From an uncultured Muribaculaceae bacterium (GTDB taxonomy: Bacteria; Bacteroidota; Bacteroidia; Bacteroidales; Muribaculaceae): DNA of 19,010 nucleotides. Positions 12,566-19,010 of the stretch are shown here, piece by piece. A model generated the notes under the pieces. It had not been told where the DNA came from and searched no databases. It saw only the letters and a list, made by a program, of their open reading frames with translations. The DNA is taken from contig CAJUPZ010000031.1 of the NCBI GenBank assembly GCA_910588065.1, forward strand, positions 1-19,010. Direction: 5' to 3'. Position numbers and translations under genes: made by a program. Every line of letters starts with the position of its first letter. The stretch's first letter is position 1.

Positions 12566-13309
12566 ATGCCTGACGAGCCGTCCAACCATGCGCCTGCAAT
12601 GCGCGCATTGCCCGTAGCAGCGGCAATAGCGCTGATTCTCTGCACCCTGCACCTATCCTCCTGTTCCGGAGATGAAGACAAGGTGTATGCAGCGAACGTC
12701 GACCCCGAGCGCACCCCCACAATGACAACCAGCAACGTCAGCACCCTGATCTCCGACTCCGGCATAACCCGCTACAAGGTGGAGGCTCCGATATGGTATG
12801 TCTATGACGAAGCCAAGGATCCCCGCTGGAGCTTTCCGCAGACTCTCCATCTCGAGCGCTTCGACAACTTTTTCAACAAAGAAGCCACTGTTGACTGCGA
12901 CTCGGCCACCTACTTCAAGAACCGTCAGCTGTGGCGGCTCGACGGCAATGTGAGGGTGCTCAACCTCGCGGGCGAGAAATTCCTCACCCAGCAGCTGTTC
13001 TGGGACCAGCGCAAACAGTCTGTCTACTCCGACTCATTCATTCAGATAATACGCTCCGACCGCATTATGGAGGGCTACGGATTCGTGTCCAACGAAACCA
13101 TGACCGACTTCAGCGTCAGCAATGTCAGCGCGATACTGCCTGTTGACCGGAACACCTCTCAGACACAGACTCCGGACTCCGCCGCTACCGGCAGTGAACC
13201 GGCAGCTGCCGACACCGCGGCTGTCAACCCCGCCTCGGCCGACTCGGTTGCACCACGTTCACCACGCAGGCCGCAGCGCCCACGCAAAAACATTCAACCC
13301 AACCAATAA
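12566..13309 (+). CDS. lptC: LPS export periplasmic protein LptC (lipoprotein form)
   Basis: A component of the Lpt bridge that carries lipopolysaccharide from the inner membrane to the outer membrane. The N terminus has a hydrophobic stretch and lipobox LSSC (Cys 33), so this LptC may be lipid-anchored. The LptC beta-jellyroll covers about 55-190, with family-typical segments ITRYKVEAPIW, WSFPQTLHLERFD, EATVDCDSATYFKNRQLWRLDGNV, LFWDQRKQSVYSD and MEGYGFVSN. The last ~50 residues are a Pro/Ala/Arg-rich tail of unknown role. The start at 12566 gives an acidic leader; an in-frame ATG at 12599 (MRALPVAAAIA) gives a more typical signal peptide and may be the true start. Its TAA overlaps the next ATG by one base. 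Confidence 0.9.
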   Translation: MPDEPSNHAPAMRALPVAAAIALILCTLHLSSCSGDEDKVYAANVDPERTPTMTTSNVSTLISDSGITRYKVEAPIWYVYDEAKDPRWSFPQTLHLERFDNFFNKEATVDCDSATYFKNRQLWRLDGNVRVLNLAGEKFLTQQLFWDQRKQSVYSDSFIQIIRSDRIMEGYGFVSNETMTDFSVSNVSAILPVDRNTSQTQTPDSAATGSEPAAADTAAVNPASADSVAPRSPRRPQRPRKNIQPNQ

Positions 13310-14580
13310 TGTCACTGCTCATACTCGCAATCATAGCTTTAGTATTCTCAGCCCTATTCTCAGGCACGGAGATAGCATACGTCACCGCCGACCGCGTGAG
13401 GGTGGAACTTGATGTCAAGAAAGGTGGCCCGGTAAACCGTATCATAGGCCGATTTTACCGCGACGCCGACTTTTTTATCTCAACCATACTTGTAGGCAAC
13501 AACATAATGCTTGTCATCTACGGCATGGGAGCCGCCGCCGTGATAGAGCCGTGGCTCAACAGCTACCACCTCAACCAGGCCGTGGTGCTCATCCTCTCGA
13601 CCCTCATATCCACCGGCATAATACTGCTCACCGGCGAGTTTTTTCCCAAGTCCATTTTCAGAATCAACCCCAACATATCGCTGAAAGTCTTCGCCCTGCC
13701 GATATACCTTTTCTACCTTGCACTCTACCCGGTGTCGCTCTTCACCACATGGCTGTCTAAAGTGCTCATGAAGCTCTTCGGCATAAAGGGCGGCAACCAG
13801 CAGAGCCGCCTGCTATCGGTGGGCGACCTCAACAGCTATCTCGACCGCACTATAGATGAGGTGAACCCCACAAAATCGCCGGTTGAGAATGAGGTGAAGA
13901 TTTTTCACAACGCGCTCGACTTCTCAACCACCCATATCCGCGACTGTATGCTGCCACGCAATGAGGTGGTAGCCGTGAATATCGACTCCACGACCCGACA
14001 GGAGCTCAGCGACCTGTTCACCTCCTCCGGACGCAGCAAGATTGTTGTTTACGGCGGCGACATAGACAATGTGCTCGGCTACATCCACGTGAGCGAGCTG
14101 TTCAACCCCGAAAGCAACTGGAAGGAGCACCTCAAACCGGTGATTTTCGCCCCCGAGACACTCCTCGCCAACAAGCTGATGCGCCGCCTGCTCGCCGAGA
14201 AACGCAGCATGGCAGTAGTGGTCGATGAGTTCGGCGGCACAGCCGGACTGGTGACTCTCGAGGACCTTGTCGAGGAGATATTCGGCGACATCCAGGACGA
14301 GCATGACACCGGGCGCCCTATGGCCAGAATGATAGAGCCCGGAGTGTACGAATGCTCGGGCCGCGTCGAAATCGAGAACCTGCGCGAGAACCTACATATC
14401 GACATACCTGAGGATGACGACTACCAGACCCTTGCGGGATATATACTCCACCATGTGGGCCAGATACCGGCCGAAGGCGACCGGATTGACATTGCCGGGA
14501 AGATATTCACCATAGTGAAAGGCAGCGCCACAAGGCTTGAGCTGATACGCATCGAGGAGGCTCCCGAGAAAGAGGATTGA
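13309..14580 (+). CDS. CNNM/CorC-type hemolysin-family transporter with CBS pair
   Basis: A 423-aa inner-membrane protein. The N-terminal CNNM (DUF21) domain (about 1-185) has about four hydrophobic helices and the family motif FSALFSGTEIAY (Ser-Gly-Thr-Glu). Two CBS domains follow (about 200-325), with the phrases DCMLPRNEVVAV and VVDEFGGTAGLVTLEDLVEEIFGDIQDE, then the CorC/HlyC domain (about 340-420). Relatives transport or regulate Mg2+ and other divalent cations; GldE of gliding bacteria is also of this type. The specific ion is not evident. The ATG overlaps the lptC stop (TAATG). Linkage of lptC with a CorC-type gene is familiar in Bacteroidales. Confidence 0.92.
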   Translation: MSLLILAIIALVFSALFSGTEIAYVTADRVRVELDVKKGGPVNRIIGRFYRDADFFISTILVGNNIMLVIYGMGAAAVIEPWLNSYHLNQAVVLILSTLISTGIILLTGEFFPKSIFRINPNISLKVFALPIYLFYLALYPVSLFTTWLSKVLMKLFGIKGGNQQSRLLSVGDLNSYLDRTIDEVNPTKSPVENEVKIFHNALDFSTTHIRDCMLPRNEVVAVNIDSTTRQELSDLFTSSGRSKIVVYGGDIDNVLGYIHVSELFNPESNWKEHLKPVIFAPETLLANKLMRRLLAEKRSMAVVVDEFGGTAGLVTLEDLVEEIFGDIQDEHDTGRPMARMIEPGVYECSGRVEIENLRENLHIDIPEDDDYQTLAGYILHHVGQIPAEGDRIDIAGKIFTIVKGSATRLELIRIEEAPEKED

Positions 14581-14627
14581 CCCTCCCACTGACACAAAAT
14601 TCCACCAATCACCACCTAATAATCACC

Positions 14628-16619
14628 ATGAGCAGAATCTCATCACTTCTTGCAGCGATCCTGATTATCACAGGAACCCTGTTTGCCCGCCCGGCCGCGG
14701 CCGCGAACACAAATGCAAAACCCTTCGTTGTGCCCGAGCTGCGCCAATGGACCGGCAAAACCGGCTCCTTTACCCCCGGCGCAGGATGCACAATCACCAT
14801 CGCCGACACAACCCTCGCCAAAGTTGCCCGCGACTTTGCTGACGACTACAAGACAATGTTCGGCACAGAACTCCCCGTAAAAGTGGGCAAAAGCGCAAAA
14901 GGCAACATCCACTTCGCCCTGAAAGCCAACTCCAAACTCGGCACCGAAGGCTATACCGTGGAGATTTCAGACCGCGTGGCAGTGACCGCACCCACAGTCA
15001 CCGGCGCCTACTGGAGCACCCGCACCCTGCTACAGATAGCCGAGCAGAGCGACAGCCACTCCCTGCCCTGCGGCAGAATCACCGACTGGCCCGACTACGC
15101 TCTGCGCGGCCTGTCAATGGATGTGGGCCGCAAATTCTTTCCCATGGACTACCTCAAAGACCTTGTGAAGATACTCTCCTACTACAAGATGAACTCTCTG
15201 CGTATCCACCTCAACGACAACGGATTCCCCTACTACTTCGGCAACGACTGGGACAAAACCTACTCCGCGTTCCGCATGGAGAGCACCCGCTTCCCCGGCC
15301 TCACAGCCCGCGACGGCTACTACACCAAAGATGAATTCCGTGACTTCCAGCGCTTTGCCGCCGGTGAGTTCGTGGACATTGTTCCCGAAATAGATATCCC
15401 CGCCCATGCCCTCGCCTTCAGCAAATACAAAAAAGGTATAGGCAGCGAGGAGTTCGGGCAGGACCATCTCAACCTCTTCAACGAGGAGACCATGCCTTTC
15501 CTCGACCAGCTCTTTGACGAATACCTCGGCGGCGACAACCCCGTGTTTGTAAACGAATATGTACACATCGGCACCGACGAATTCGGCAAGGACTACGCCG
15601 GCTTTGAAAACAAAAAAGCCACAATAGAGAAATTCCGCTCGTTCATGGACCACTACATAAAGCTTGTTGAGGGCTATGGCAAAAAGCCGTGGGTATGGGG
15701 CTCTCTCTCCACCGCCCCCGGCGACACCCCCGTGAAAACCGAAGGTGTGATGCTCGACGCATGGTACAACGGCTACGCAGACCCCAAGGAGATGGTTAAG
15801 CTCGGCTTCAAGCTCAACAGCATACCTGACGGCATGGTGTACATAGTGCCCAACGCCGGCTACTACCACGACTACCTCAACAACCAGTGGCTCTACACCA
15901 ACTGGACCCCCGCGAGAGTGGGCAATGTGCAGTTTGACGAGAAAGACCCCGCGATTGCTGGCGGCTACTTCGCAGTGTGGAACGACCATGTAGGCAACGG
16001 CATCAGCGTTCAGGATGTTCACCATCGCATCATGCACTCCATCGCCACAATGGCAGTGAAGCTATGGGACGGCATCAATGTGAGCGTGCCTTTCGAGGAG
16101 TTTGACAAAGAGCGCCTGATACTGTCGGAAGCCCCCGGCATCAACCGCCTCGGCAAAGTGGGCAAGCCCAACAGCCTTGTGTACGAAGCCGCCAAAGTAG
16201 CCCCCGGCACCACCTTGCCTGTCAAGGAGCTCGGCTACGGCTACACTGTTGAATTTGACATCACAGCTGTGCCTGAGGAGAAAGGCACTGTGCTTTTCAG
16301 CTCGGATGACGCCACGCTCTATCTCAGCGACCCGGTGAAAGGGCTGCTCGGATTCAGCCGCGACGGCTACCTAAACACCTTCAACTTCCGCCCCTATCCC
16401 GGCGAGAAGGCCCACATAAAAATCACCGGCGACAACAAGAGCACCACCCTCTGGGTCAACGGCAGCAAATATGAGAGCCTTGACAAAATAACCCAGTGGC
16501 ACAACGAAGGCAAAAACAAGATGTACCATCTCCAGACCCTTGTTTTCCCGCTCAACCACACCGGCAACTTCAAGAGCGCCATCAGCAACCTCAAGGCTTA
16601 CAACTACATAGCCGAATAA
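14628..16619 (+). CDS. Secreted beta-N-acetylhexosaminidase (GH20) with C-terminal lectin-like domain
   Basis: Removes terminal beta-linked GlcNAc or GalNAc from glycans by substrate-assisted catalysis. The 663-aa protein has a signal peptide (MSRISSLLAAILIITGTLFA, then ARPAAAA), an N-terminal GH20b domain (about 30-155), and the catalytic TIM barrel (about 160-490) with LRIHLNDNGFP, VPEIDIPAHALAF and the Asp-Glu pair in HIGTDEFG (D317, E318). The motif WNDHVGNGIS closes the barrel. A C-terminal laminin-G/concanavalin-like domain follows (about 535-660). The ATG at 14628 starts the signal peptide; an in-frame start 51 nt upstream overlaps the CorC gene. It sits 47 nt downstream of that gene and ends at a strong terminator. 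Periplasmic or surface mucin/chitobiose use is inferred. Confidence 0.93.
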   Translation: MSRISSLLAAILIITGTLFARPAAAANTNAKPFVVPELRQWTGKTGSFTPGAGCTITIADTTLAKVARDFADDYKTMFGTELPVKVGKSAKGNIHFALKANSKLGTEGYTVEISDRVAVTAPTVTGAYWSTRTLLQIAEQSDSHSLPCGRITDWPDYALRGLSMDVGRKFFPMDYLKDLVKILSYYKMNSLRIHLNDNGFPYYFGNDWDKTYSAFRMESTRFPGLTARDGYYTKDEFRDFQRFAAGEFVDIVPEIDIPAHALAFSKYKKGIGSEEFGQDHLNLFNEETMPFLDQLFDEYLGGDNPVFVNEYVHIGTDEFGKDYAGFENKKATIEKFRSFMDHYIKLVEGYGKKPWVWGSLSTAPGDTPVKTEGVMLDAWYNGYADPKEMVKLGFKLNSIPDGMVYIVPNAGYYHDYLNNQWLYTNWTPARVGNVQFDEKDPAIAGGYFAVWNDHVGNGISVQDVHHRIMHSIATMAVKLWDGINVSVPFEEFDKERLILSEAPGINRLGKVGKPNSLVYEAAKVAPGTTLPVKELGYGYTVEFDITAVPEEKGTVLFSSDDATLYLSDPVKGLLGFSRDGYLNTFNFRPYPGEKAHIKITGDNKSTTLWVNGSKYESLDKITQWHNEGKNKMYHLQTLVFPLNHTGNFKSAISNLKAYNYIAE

Positions 16620-16636
16620 TCCAATCCGGCTCCCAC

Positions 16637-16672
16637 AAAAAAGCATTGCGCACTCCGCGCAATGCTTTTTTT
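16637..16672. terminator. Strong, probably bidirectional terminator
   Basis: A6, then GCATTGCGC pairing perfectly with GCGCAATGC across the loop ACTCC, then T7. It lies 17 nt after the GH20 stop. On the opposite strand it lies 20 nt after the stop of the ATPase gene, so the symmetric A/T flanks suit both converging transcripts. Confidence 0.92.
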
Positions 16673-16692
16673 ATGCATCCTATGTTTTCGGC

Positions 16693-18045
16693 TCACTTAT
16701 CGGCAAACAAATTTGAAAGGGCATACAGAGGAATGATATCCACCCTACCCAATCTGCCGAAATTTTCAAGCGAGGAGCGTATGCCATAGTCCAGATGCTT
16801 CATATCCATAAACTGATATAAACTCTTCATGGAGCCTGATGTGCCGGCTTTTACCTCAAGCGGCACAACCTGCATATCTCTAACGAGCACATAGTCAACC
16901 TCGGCCTGCGCCCCGCGCGACAGATTTTGCCAATAATATAAATCATGACGCTGCAAAGGTGTATTATATTTGAGGAGTTCAAGACCGGCAACCATTTCCG
17001 TCACACTTCCCTTATTGACCAAATCAGAGGCTGTTCCGACAAGTACCAACCTCGACATCTCCGTCAAGTTCCCCATATTCTCCATTCCGAGCAGCCTGAG
17101 CAGCAGCCCGCTGTCAAGAAAAATATACTTGACAAACTTATCATTAATCTCAGCGCCGAGAGGAATACCGTTTGCAGCAGTGTGAACCGCCGGAATTATC
17201 AGCCCGGCATCGCGGAGCAACTCCAGAGCAGAACGGATTTTCTCGCTTCTGTAAGAGCCCGGCACGTTGCTATACACAAATTTGCCGCCTATCTGCTGCG
17301 CCACACTTCTGAGAGTTTGCCGCAACAACATAGGGTCTGCCTTCCTGTCATATTTTGAAAAATCGTCCTCATACGCAAGAATAATATCATCCTGAACCTG
17401 CTGGCATTTCAAAAAATCGCCTGTCTCAACCCAATTTCGCACAGACTCGGGCATCCCTCCCACAAGCAAATAATTGCGGAAACTTTCCACCAGTTTGAGA
17501 TGAAGAGCATCAAAGAGCGGACTCTCCGGCGAGGCTGCATGCTTGGCCGTAATCCATCCGGACTGTCCCGAGGCAACAAGAAATTCGTCAAAGGACATAG
17601 GGTACATAAACATGGAGCGCACGCGTCCCACTCCGAAAGAGGCCATCTTCTTCAGCGCAAACTCCAGCAACGAGCCTGCTGCCACCACATGCAGCTCAGG
17701 GTAATCCTCGTAAAAGAACCAAAGGCTATGAATCGCCTCCGGGCAGGCTTGAATCTCGTCAAAAAACAATAATGTTTCACCCGGCACAACCGGAATTCCA
17801 TAAAACGCCGCGAGGCGAGAGGCAATCTCCTTCGGCTTGAGGCTGCCGGTAAACACCGAAACAATCTCTTTGTCGCGCTCAAAATTCACCTCAACAAAAT
17901 ACTTGAAAGAATTACCGAGATGACGCACGGCAGATGATTTGCCCACCTGCCTGGCACCCCGGAGCAACAACGGTTTGTGCACATTGTCGCTCTTCCAGTC
18001 CATCAAGTAACTGTCAATTGCCCTCGGATAATATTTTTTCTCCAT
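16693..18045 (-). CDS. ATP-binding protein, AAA_14 plus DUF4143
   Basis: A 450-aa ATPase of the widespread AAA_14/DUF4143 family, whose biological role is not established. The N-terminal P-loop domain (about 20-160) has Walker A GARQVGKS (30-37), Walker B LLFFDEIQ (about 91-98) and the sensor segment VVAAGSLLEFAL. The DUF4143 region (about 190-430) ends with the nuclease-like motif AEVDYVLVRDMQVVPLEVKAG, a pattern (D ... V-x-L-E-V-K) seen in PD-(D/E)XK folds; catalytic activity is unproven. Length is normal and no membrane segment is seen. The start ATG at 18045 (MEKKYYPR) fits the family. It is monocistronic, behind a -7 motif and tandem repeats, and ends at a shared terminator. Confidence 0.88.
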   Translation of the reverse strand: MEKKYYPRAIDSYLMDWKSDNVHKPLLLRGARQVGKSSAVRHLGNSFKYFVEVNFERDKEIVSVFTGSLKPKEIASRLAAFYGIPVVPGETLLFFDEIQACPEAIHSLWFFYEDYPELHVVAAGSLLEFALKKMASFGVGRVRSMFMYPMSFDEFLVASGQSGWITAKHAASPESPLFDALHLKLVESFRNYLLVGGMPESVRNWVETGDFLKCQQVQDDIILAYEDDFSKYDRKADPMLLRQTLRSVAQQIGGKFVYSNVPGSYRSEKIRSALELLRDAGLIIPAVHTAANGIPLGAEINDKFVKYIFLDSGLLLRLLGMENMGNLTEMSRLVLVGTASDLVNKGSVTEMVAGLELLKYNTPLQRHDLYYWQNLSRGAQAEVDYVLVRDMQVVPLEVKAGTSGSMKSLYQFMDMKHLDYGIRSSLENFGRLGRVDIIPLYALSNLFADK

Positions 18046-18062
18046 AACTCTGTTCTTTTTTG

Positions 18063-18070
18063 CAAATATA
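18063..18070 (-). promoter_or_regulatory. -7 element of the AAA/DUF4143 gene
   Basis: Minus-strand TATATTTG, 17 nt upstream of the ATG at 18045. It lies directly next to the repeats at 18075-18128. No canonical TTTG is found 19-21 nt upstream; that place is filled by repeat 1. Confidence 0.55.
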
Positions 18071-18074
18071 GCCG

Positions 18075-18128
18075 TTTTTGCAAAAAGTCAGACATAAACT
18101 CGGGCATTTTTTGCAAAAAGTCAGATAT
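18075..18128. repeat. Tandem TTTTTGCAAAAAGTCAGA repeats upstream of the ATPase gene
   Basis: TTTTTGCAAAAAGTCAGA followed by CAT (18075-18095) recurs as T-TTTTTGCAAAAAGTCAGA-TAT (18107-18128). The centres are 33 bp apart, about three helical turns, so both copies face the same side of DNA. Each contains the palindrome TTTTTGCAAAAA. A third partial site, TTTTTTGCAAATA, runs into the -7 element at 18055-18067. The layout resembles operator sites. Confidence 0.7.
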
Positions 18129-18216
18129 GAAACCAGCTATCATCCGCTAAAAATCAGAGATATCACAGTTGCACAGACAGGGCTATAACAGGATCAACCC
18201 CTCGTATCTCACTGAT
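18129..18216. other. Spacer between the asnA remnant and the ATPase promoter
   Basis: The 88 nt between the operator-like repeats and the asnA stop codon hold no clear terminator, ORF or repeat. Transcription of asnA may run on toward the ATPase gene. Confidence 0.4.
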
Positions 18217-18966
18217 TTACAGGAGTTCGATGCCGGCGGCGTGGCAGAGGGCTATCTGCTCCTCGGGCCAGATGCTTGCCTGCACCTCGCCGATGTGGGC
18301 TTTCTGCAGCAGGAACATACATAGGCGGCTCTGGCCTATGCCTCCGCCGATGGAGTAAGGTAGCTCGCCCGCAAGGAGCGATTTGTGGAAGTTGAGCGAT
18401 GCGCGCTCCGTGCATCCCCGCATCTCAAGCTGCCGGCGGAGCGATTCGGGGCTTACCCTTATGCCCATGGAGGAGATTTCAAATGAGCGGTCGAGTACTT
18501 TGTCATACAGCACAATGTCGCCGTTGAGGCCGAGATAGCCGTCGCTGTTGGGAGTAATCCAGTCGTCATAGTCGGGGGCGCGGCCGTCATGCGGCTCTCC
18601 GCTGCTGAGTGGCGCACCTATACCTATTATAAATATAGCGCCGTGCTCCTTGGCAGCGGCGGTCTCGCGCTCGGTGGCTGTCATGCCGTGATAGCGCTGC
18701 AGCAGCTCTTCGGCGTGGATGAAAGTCACCTTTTCCGGCAGTCGGGGTGTGATGTGCGGAAAATGGCGGTAGACAGTCAGCTCAGTCTGCTTCATTGCGC
18801 TGTAGATTTTCTGCACTGTCGCCTTGAGATAGTCGAGATTACGGTCCGCCTCCGTTATTGTCTGCTCCCAGTCCCATTGGTCAACATACATTGAGTGGAG
18901 ATTGTCAAGGTCCTCATCCGCGCGTATGGCATTCATGTCGGTGTAGAGTCCGAATCCCGGGGAAAT
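18217..18966 (-). pseudogene. asnA: Aspartate-ammonia ligase, N-terminal third missing
   Basis: AsnA makes asparagine from aspartate, ammonia and ATP; its fold resembles class II aminoacyl-tRNA synthetases. Family-typical sequence runs from PGFGLYTDMNAIRADED through LHSMYVDQWDWE, RAPDYDDW, GLNGDIVLYD, EISSMGIRV and IGGGIGQSRLCMFLLQKAHIGEVQASIWP to a normal C terminus. Full AsnA is about 330-345 aa. Here an intact frame from the internal ATG at 18936 gives only 239 aa. Upstream of it the frame keeps similarity for a few codons (PGFGLYTD) and then meets TAG at 18967-18969. The preceding 41 nt to the window edge do not encode the expected SLAKWKR region in any frame. The gene looks disrupted, by an insertion or by an assembly junction at the contig end. 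Confidence 0.75.
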
Positions 18967-19010
18967 CTAGGACCTGCGCAAGGGTTGAAGTGTTAAAAAA
19001 TAGGTATTGT
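18967..19010. other. Foreign-looking edge next to truncated asnA
   Basis: 44 nt that do not continue asnA. On the plus strand they contain GACCTGCGCAAGGGTTGAAG and then an AT-rich run. They could be the end of an insertion sequence; no family can be named and only one boundary is visible. Confidence 0.35.

Noticed and set aside
15114..16037. Open minus-strand frame of 307 codons within the GH20 gene
   Set aside because: It is the complement of a strongly supported enzyme; its composition (Val, His, Glu, Gly rich) is typical of an antisense shadow.
18937..18969. Recoded or read-through TAG in asnA
   Set aside because: Sequence before the TAG has no AsnA similarity in the same frame, so read-through would not restore the enzyme.
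18967..19010. A simple frameshift restoring asnA (frame reading TLAQVLDF, loosely like E. coli TLGQHDF)
   Set aside because: The likeness is short, and the expected KWKR just upstream is absent (NTS instead), so chance is more likely; kept only as a weak alternative.

Overview
This window reads as chromosomal DNA from a Bacteroidales bacterium (phylum Bacteroidota), probably a Muribaculaceae-like gut lineage. The evidence is the gene set and protein sequences, G+C-rich coding DNA, little sign of Shine-Dalgarno sequences, and promoters of the Bacteroidota type (TTTG or TTG, then 19-20 nt, then TAnnTTTG). The family-level guess is inference. The left end stops inside a tRNA-Thr gene and the right end stops just after asnA loses its homology. 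Both ends may therefore be repeat-caused contig breaks.

Left part (1-4430): a minus-strand tRNA-Thr(UGU) with a well-formed promoter; a plus-strand pair encoding an M24B Xaa-Pro aminopeptidase and a gamma-class carbonic anhydrase-like hexapeptide protein, closed by a hairpin terminator; then about 1 kb without a credible gene. That stretch is packed with short hairpins whose stems are 4-8 bp and whose loops are nearly always 3 nt. They are arranged as duplicated, inverted and recombined modules. A small protein of unknown function follows, then the SRP (4.5S-like) RNA gene with its own promoter and intrinsic terminator.

Minus-strand housekeeping cluster (4457-9773), in transcription order: dnaX (DNA polymerase III gamma/tau), a small lipoprotein, a SUI1/eIF1-like translation factor and a UvrD/AddA-like helicase. 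Two of these genes overlap by ATGA and the spacing is otherwise tight, so an operon is likely. The helicase ends soon after motif VI, without the C-terminal nuclease domain usual in AddA/RecB.

Plus-strand envelope cluster (9848-16619), divergent from dnaX: a DivIC/FtsB-like division protein, a four-helix membrane protein, type III pantothenate kinase (coaX), a predicted outer-membrane barrel, LptC, a CNNM/CorC-type CBS transporter, and a secreted GH20 beta-hexosaminidase with a C-terminal lectin-like domain. Most neighbours overlap or nearly touch. A strong terminator at 16637-16672 serves this run and the converging ATPase gene.

Right end (16693-19010), minus strand: an AAA/DUF4143 ATPase behind tandem TTTTTGCAAAAA-containing repeats, and asnA missing its N-terminal third, where coding similarity stops at an in-frame TAG near 18967.

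The strongest candidate for something undescribed is the triloop-hairpin mosaic at about 2760-3580. Two aligned hairpins there differ in stem sequence but keep both pairing and the GGA loop. Related small palindromes occur inside the dnaX linker and just after the gene at 3682-4245.
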